Below, piece by piece: positions 6,415 to 7,375 of a DNA stretch of 7,375 nt (position 1 is the stretch's first letter; each line of letters starts with the position of its first letter). The DNA comes from Bacillota bacterium (lineage in GTDB: Bacteria > Bacillota > Clostridia > Christensenellales > CAG-138). The translations under genes were made by a program, and so were the position numbers. The DNA is taken from assembly GCA_023461495.1 (NCBI GenBank), contig JAEYLA010000064.1:1-7375 (forward strand). Direction: 5' to 3'. The notes beneath the pieces were generated by a model that was not told the DNA's origin, searched no databases, and was given only the letters and a program-made list of their open reading frames with translations.

Positions 6415-6539
6415 TGAATGCGCCAAATAAGCGGTAATGCAGGCTTAAAAATCCCCAAATATGAAAGAATTGTAAGAGTTAGAGGTTTTTGCTTTTCAAA
6501 AGCGCTTTCCATAACAAATTTGCATATAGGAGGGTCTAA
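6415..6539 (+). promoter_or_regulatory. Leader of ppdK with overlapping small palindromes and RBS
   Basis: This AT-richer stretch between the probable ppdK promoter and its start codon holds no convincing open reading frame. It contains GCTTT/AAAGC (6491-6503) overlapping the palindrome AAAGCGCTTT (6499-6508), so the two pairings are mutually exclusive. The ribosome binding site AGGAGGG (6528-6534) sits 5 nt before the ppdK ATG. I do not recognise a known riboswitch or T-box. The leader may simply be a structured 5' UTR. Confidence 0.4.
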
Positions 6540-7375
6540 ATGGGACACAAGTATGTTTATCTTTTCAGCGAGGGTAACGCCCAGATGCGCAATCTGCTGG
6601 GTGGCAAGGGTGCGAACCTTGCGGAGATGACCGGTTTGGGTCTGCCCGTTCCGTTCGGCTTCACCATCACCACAGAGGCCTGCACACGCTATTATGAAGA
6701 TGGCAGGCGCGTTGGCGATGATATTCAGGAGCAGATTTTTAAGGCTGTTGAAGAGCTTGAAAAGGTCGCCGGCAAAACCTTCGGCGATGTGAAAAATCCC
6801 TTCCTTGTGTCCGTACGCTCCGGCGCGCGCGCTTCCATGCCGGGCATGATGGATACCATATTGAACCTTGGTTTGAACGATGAGACGGTTGTAGGCCTTG
6901 CCGCGCTTACCAACAACGAGCGCTTTGCCTATGACAGCTACCGCCGCTTTATCCAGATGTTCAGCGATGTTGTGATGGAAGTGGAAAAGGCCAAGTTCGA
7001 AGAAATCCTAGACGAGGTCAAGCATGAAAACGGCTGCAAGCAGGATACCGACCTGACCGCTGACAATCTTAAAGAGGTCGTCAAGCGCTATAAGGCGCTC
7101 TATCTCAAGGAAAAGGGACATGAGTTCCCCCAGGATCCCAAAGTGCAGCTCATGGAATCCGCACAGGCCGTATTCCGCAGCTGGGATAACCCCCGTGCGA
7201 TCGTATACCGCCGCATGAACGACATCCCCTATGATTGGGGCACTGCCGTCAACGTGCAGGCGATGGTATTCGGCAACATGGGCAACGACTGCGGCACCGG
7301 CGTTGCGTTCACGCGCAACCCCTCCACCGGCGAAAACAAGCTCTATGGCGAATATCTGATGAACGCGCAGGGCGA
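6540..7375 (+). CDS. ppdK: Pyruvate, phosphate dikinase (5' part)
   Basis: The first 278 residues of a protein that should reach about 875 residues are present; the gene runs off the right edge without a stop. The start YVYLFSEGNAQMRNLLGGKG and the stretch LAEMTGLGLPVPFGFTITTE are the N-terminal PPDK/PEP-synthase nucleotide-binding domain. K23 (GGKGAN) and R93 (SVRSGAR) are the expected ATP-contacting residues, followed by SMPGMMDTILNLGLN. The later segment FGNMGNDCGTGVAFTRNPSTGE (about 244-265) is the conserved PPDK pattern. The phosphohistidine and PEP-binding domains lie outside the window. The enzyme interconverts PEP + AMP + PPi with pyruvate + ATP + Pi in the cytoplasm and supports pyrophosphate-linked glycolysis or gluconeogenesis in anaerobes. 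AGGAGGG lies 5 nt before the ATG. Its own promoter suggests expression separate from the upstream cluster. Confidence 0.98.
   Translation, partial: MGHKYVYLFSEGNAQMRNLLGGKGANLAEMTGLGLPVPFGFTITTEACTRYYEDGRRVGDDIQEQIFKAVEELEKVAGKTFGDVKNPFLVSVRSGARASMPGMMDTILNLGLNDETVVGLAALTNNERFAYDSYRRFIQMFSDVVMEVEKAKFEEILDEVKHENGCKQDTDLTADNLKEVVKRYKALYLKEKGHEFPQDPKVQLMESAQAVFRSWDNPRAIVYRRMNDIPYDWGTAVNVQAMVFGNMGNDCGTGVAFTRNPSTGENKLYGEYLMNAQG

Noticed and set aside
1..7375. Mobile element, CRISPR array, toxin-antitoxin or other defence module, tRNA or rRNA genes
   Set aside because: No repeat-spacer pattern, transposase or integrase motifs, terminal inverted repeats or tRNA-like folds were seen. Every sizeable coding region is a conserved core gene in expected order.

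Overview
The window is an ordinary, well-conserved housekeeping gene cluster from a Gram-positive (Firmicutes) bacterium. It is most likely an anaerobic member of the Clostridia with fairly GC-rich DNA, roughly mid-50s percent by eye. Gene order is the main evidence. It runs yqfD (3' end) - phoH - pgpH/yqfF - ybeY - cdd - era - yqzL - recO - ppdK (5' part), all on the + strand. Up to recO this follows the Bacillus subtilis yqfD-phoH-yqfF-ybeY-dgkA-cdd-era-yqzL-recO block, except that dgkA is missing. A pyruvate phosphate dikinase gene next to recO, together with a sporulation-type yqfD, fits Clostridia. The genus cannot be fixed from this sequence.

Layout: positions 1-171 hold the last 56 codons of a YqfD-like sporulation protein. 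PhoH (GTG start at 199) follows 27 nt later. After a 56-nt gap with a small stem-loop and a perfect Shine-Dalgarno comes pgpH (TTG start at 1344), a membrane-anchored HD-domain phosphohydrolase of the c-di-AMP phosphodiesterase family. pgpH, ybeY and cdd are joined by stop/start overlaps (TAATG and ATGA), which points to translational coupling. era follows after about 65 nt. A 108-nt gap then leads to yqzL, a 41-residue gene that is easy to miss. A 68-nt gap with a strong GC hairpin precedes recO. A 202-nt gap after recO contains a perfect 16-nt palindrome, a good sigma-A-type promoter and a leader of about 120 nt. ppdK begins at 6540 and runs off the right edge.

How the genes work together: PhoH (the YbeZ type of ATPase), YbeY (RNase/16S rRNA maturation factor) and Era (30S assembly GTPase) form a ribosome-maturation group. 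PgpH adds cyclic-di-AMP turnover, Cdd adds pyrimidine salvage and RecO adds recombinational repair. PpdK (PEP/pyruvate interconversion using pyrophosphate) is probably a separate transcription unit with its own promoter.

I found no mobile element, CRISPR array, tRNA, rRNA or defence system, and no gene that looks foreign. The points worth a second look are small: the missing dgkA, a PhoH N-terminal extension, the yqzL gene, the yqzL-recO hairpin and the ppdK leader. I do not see a previously undescribed system here.
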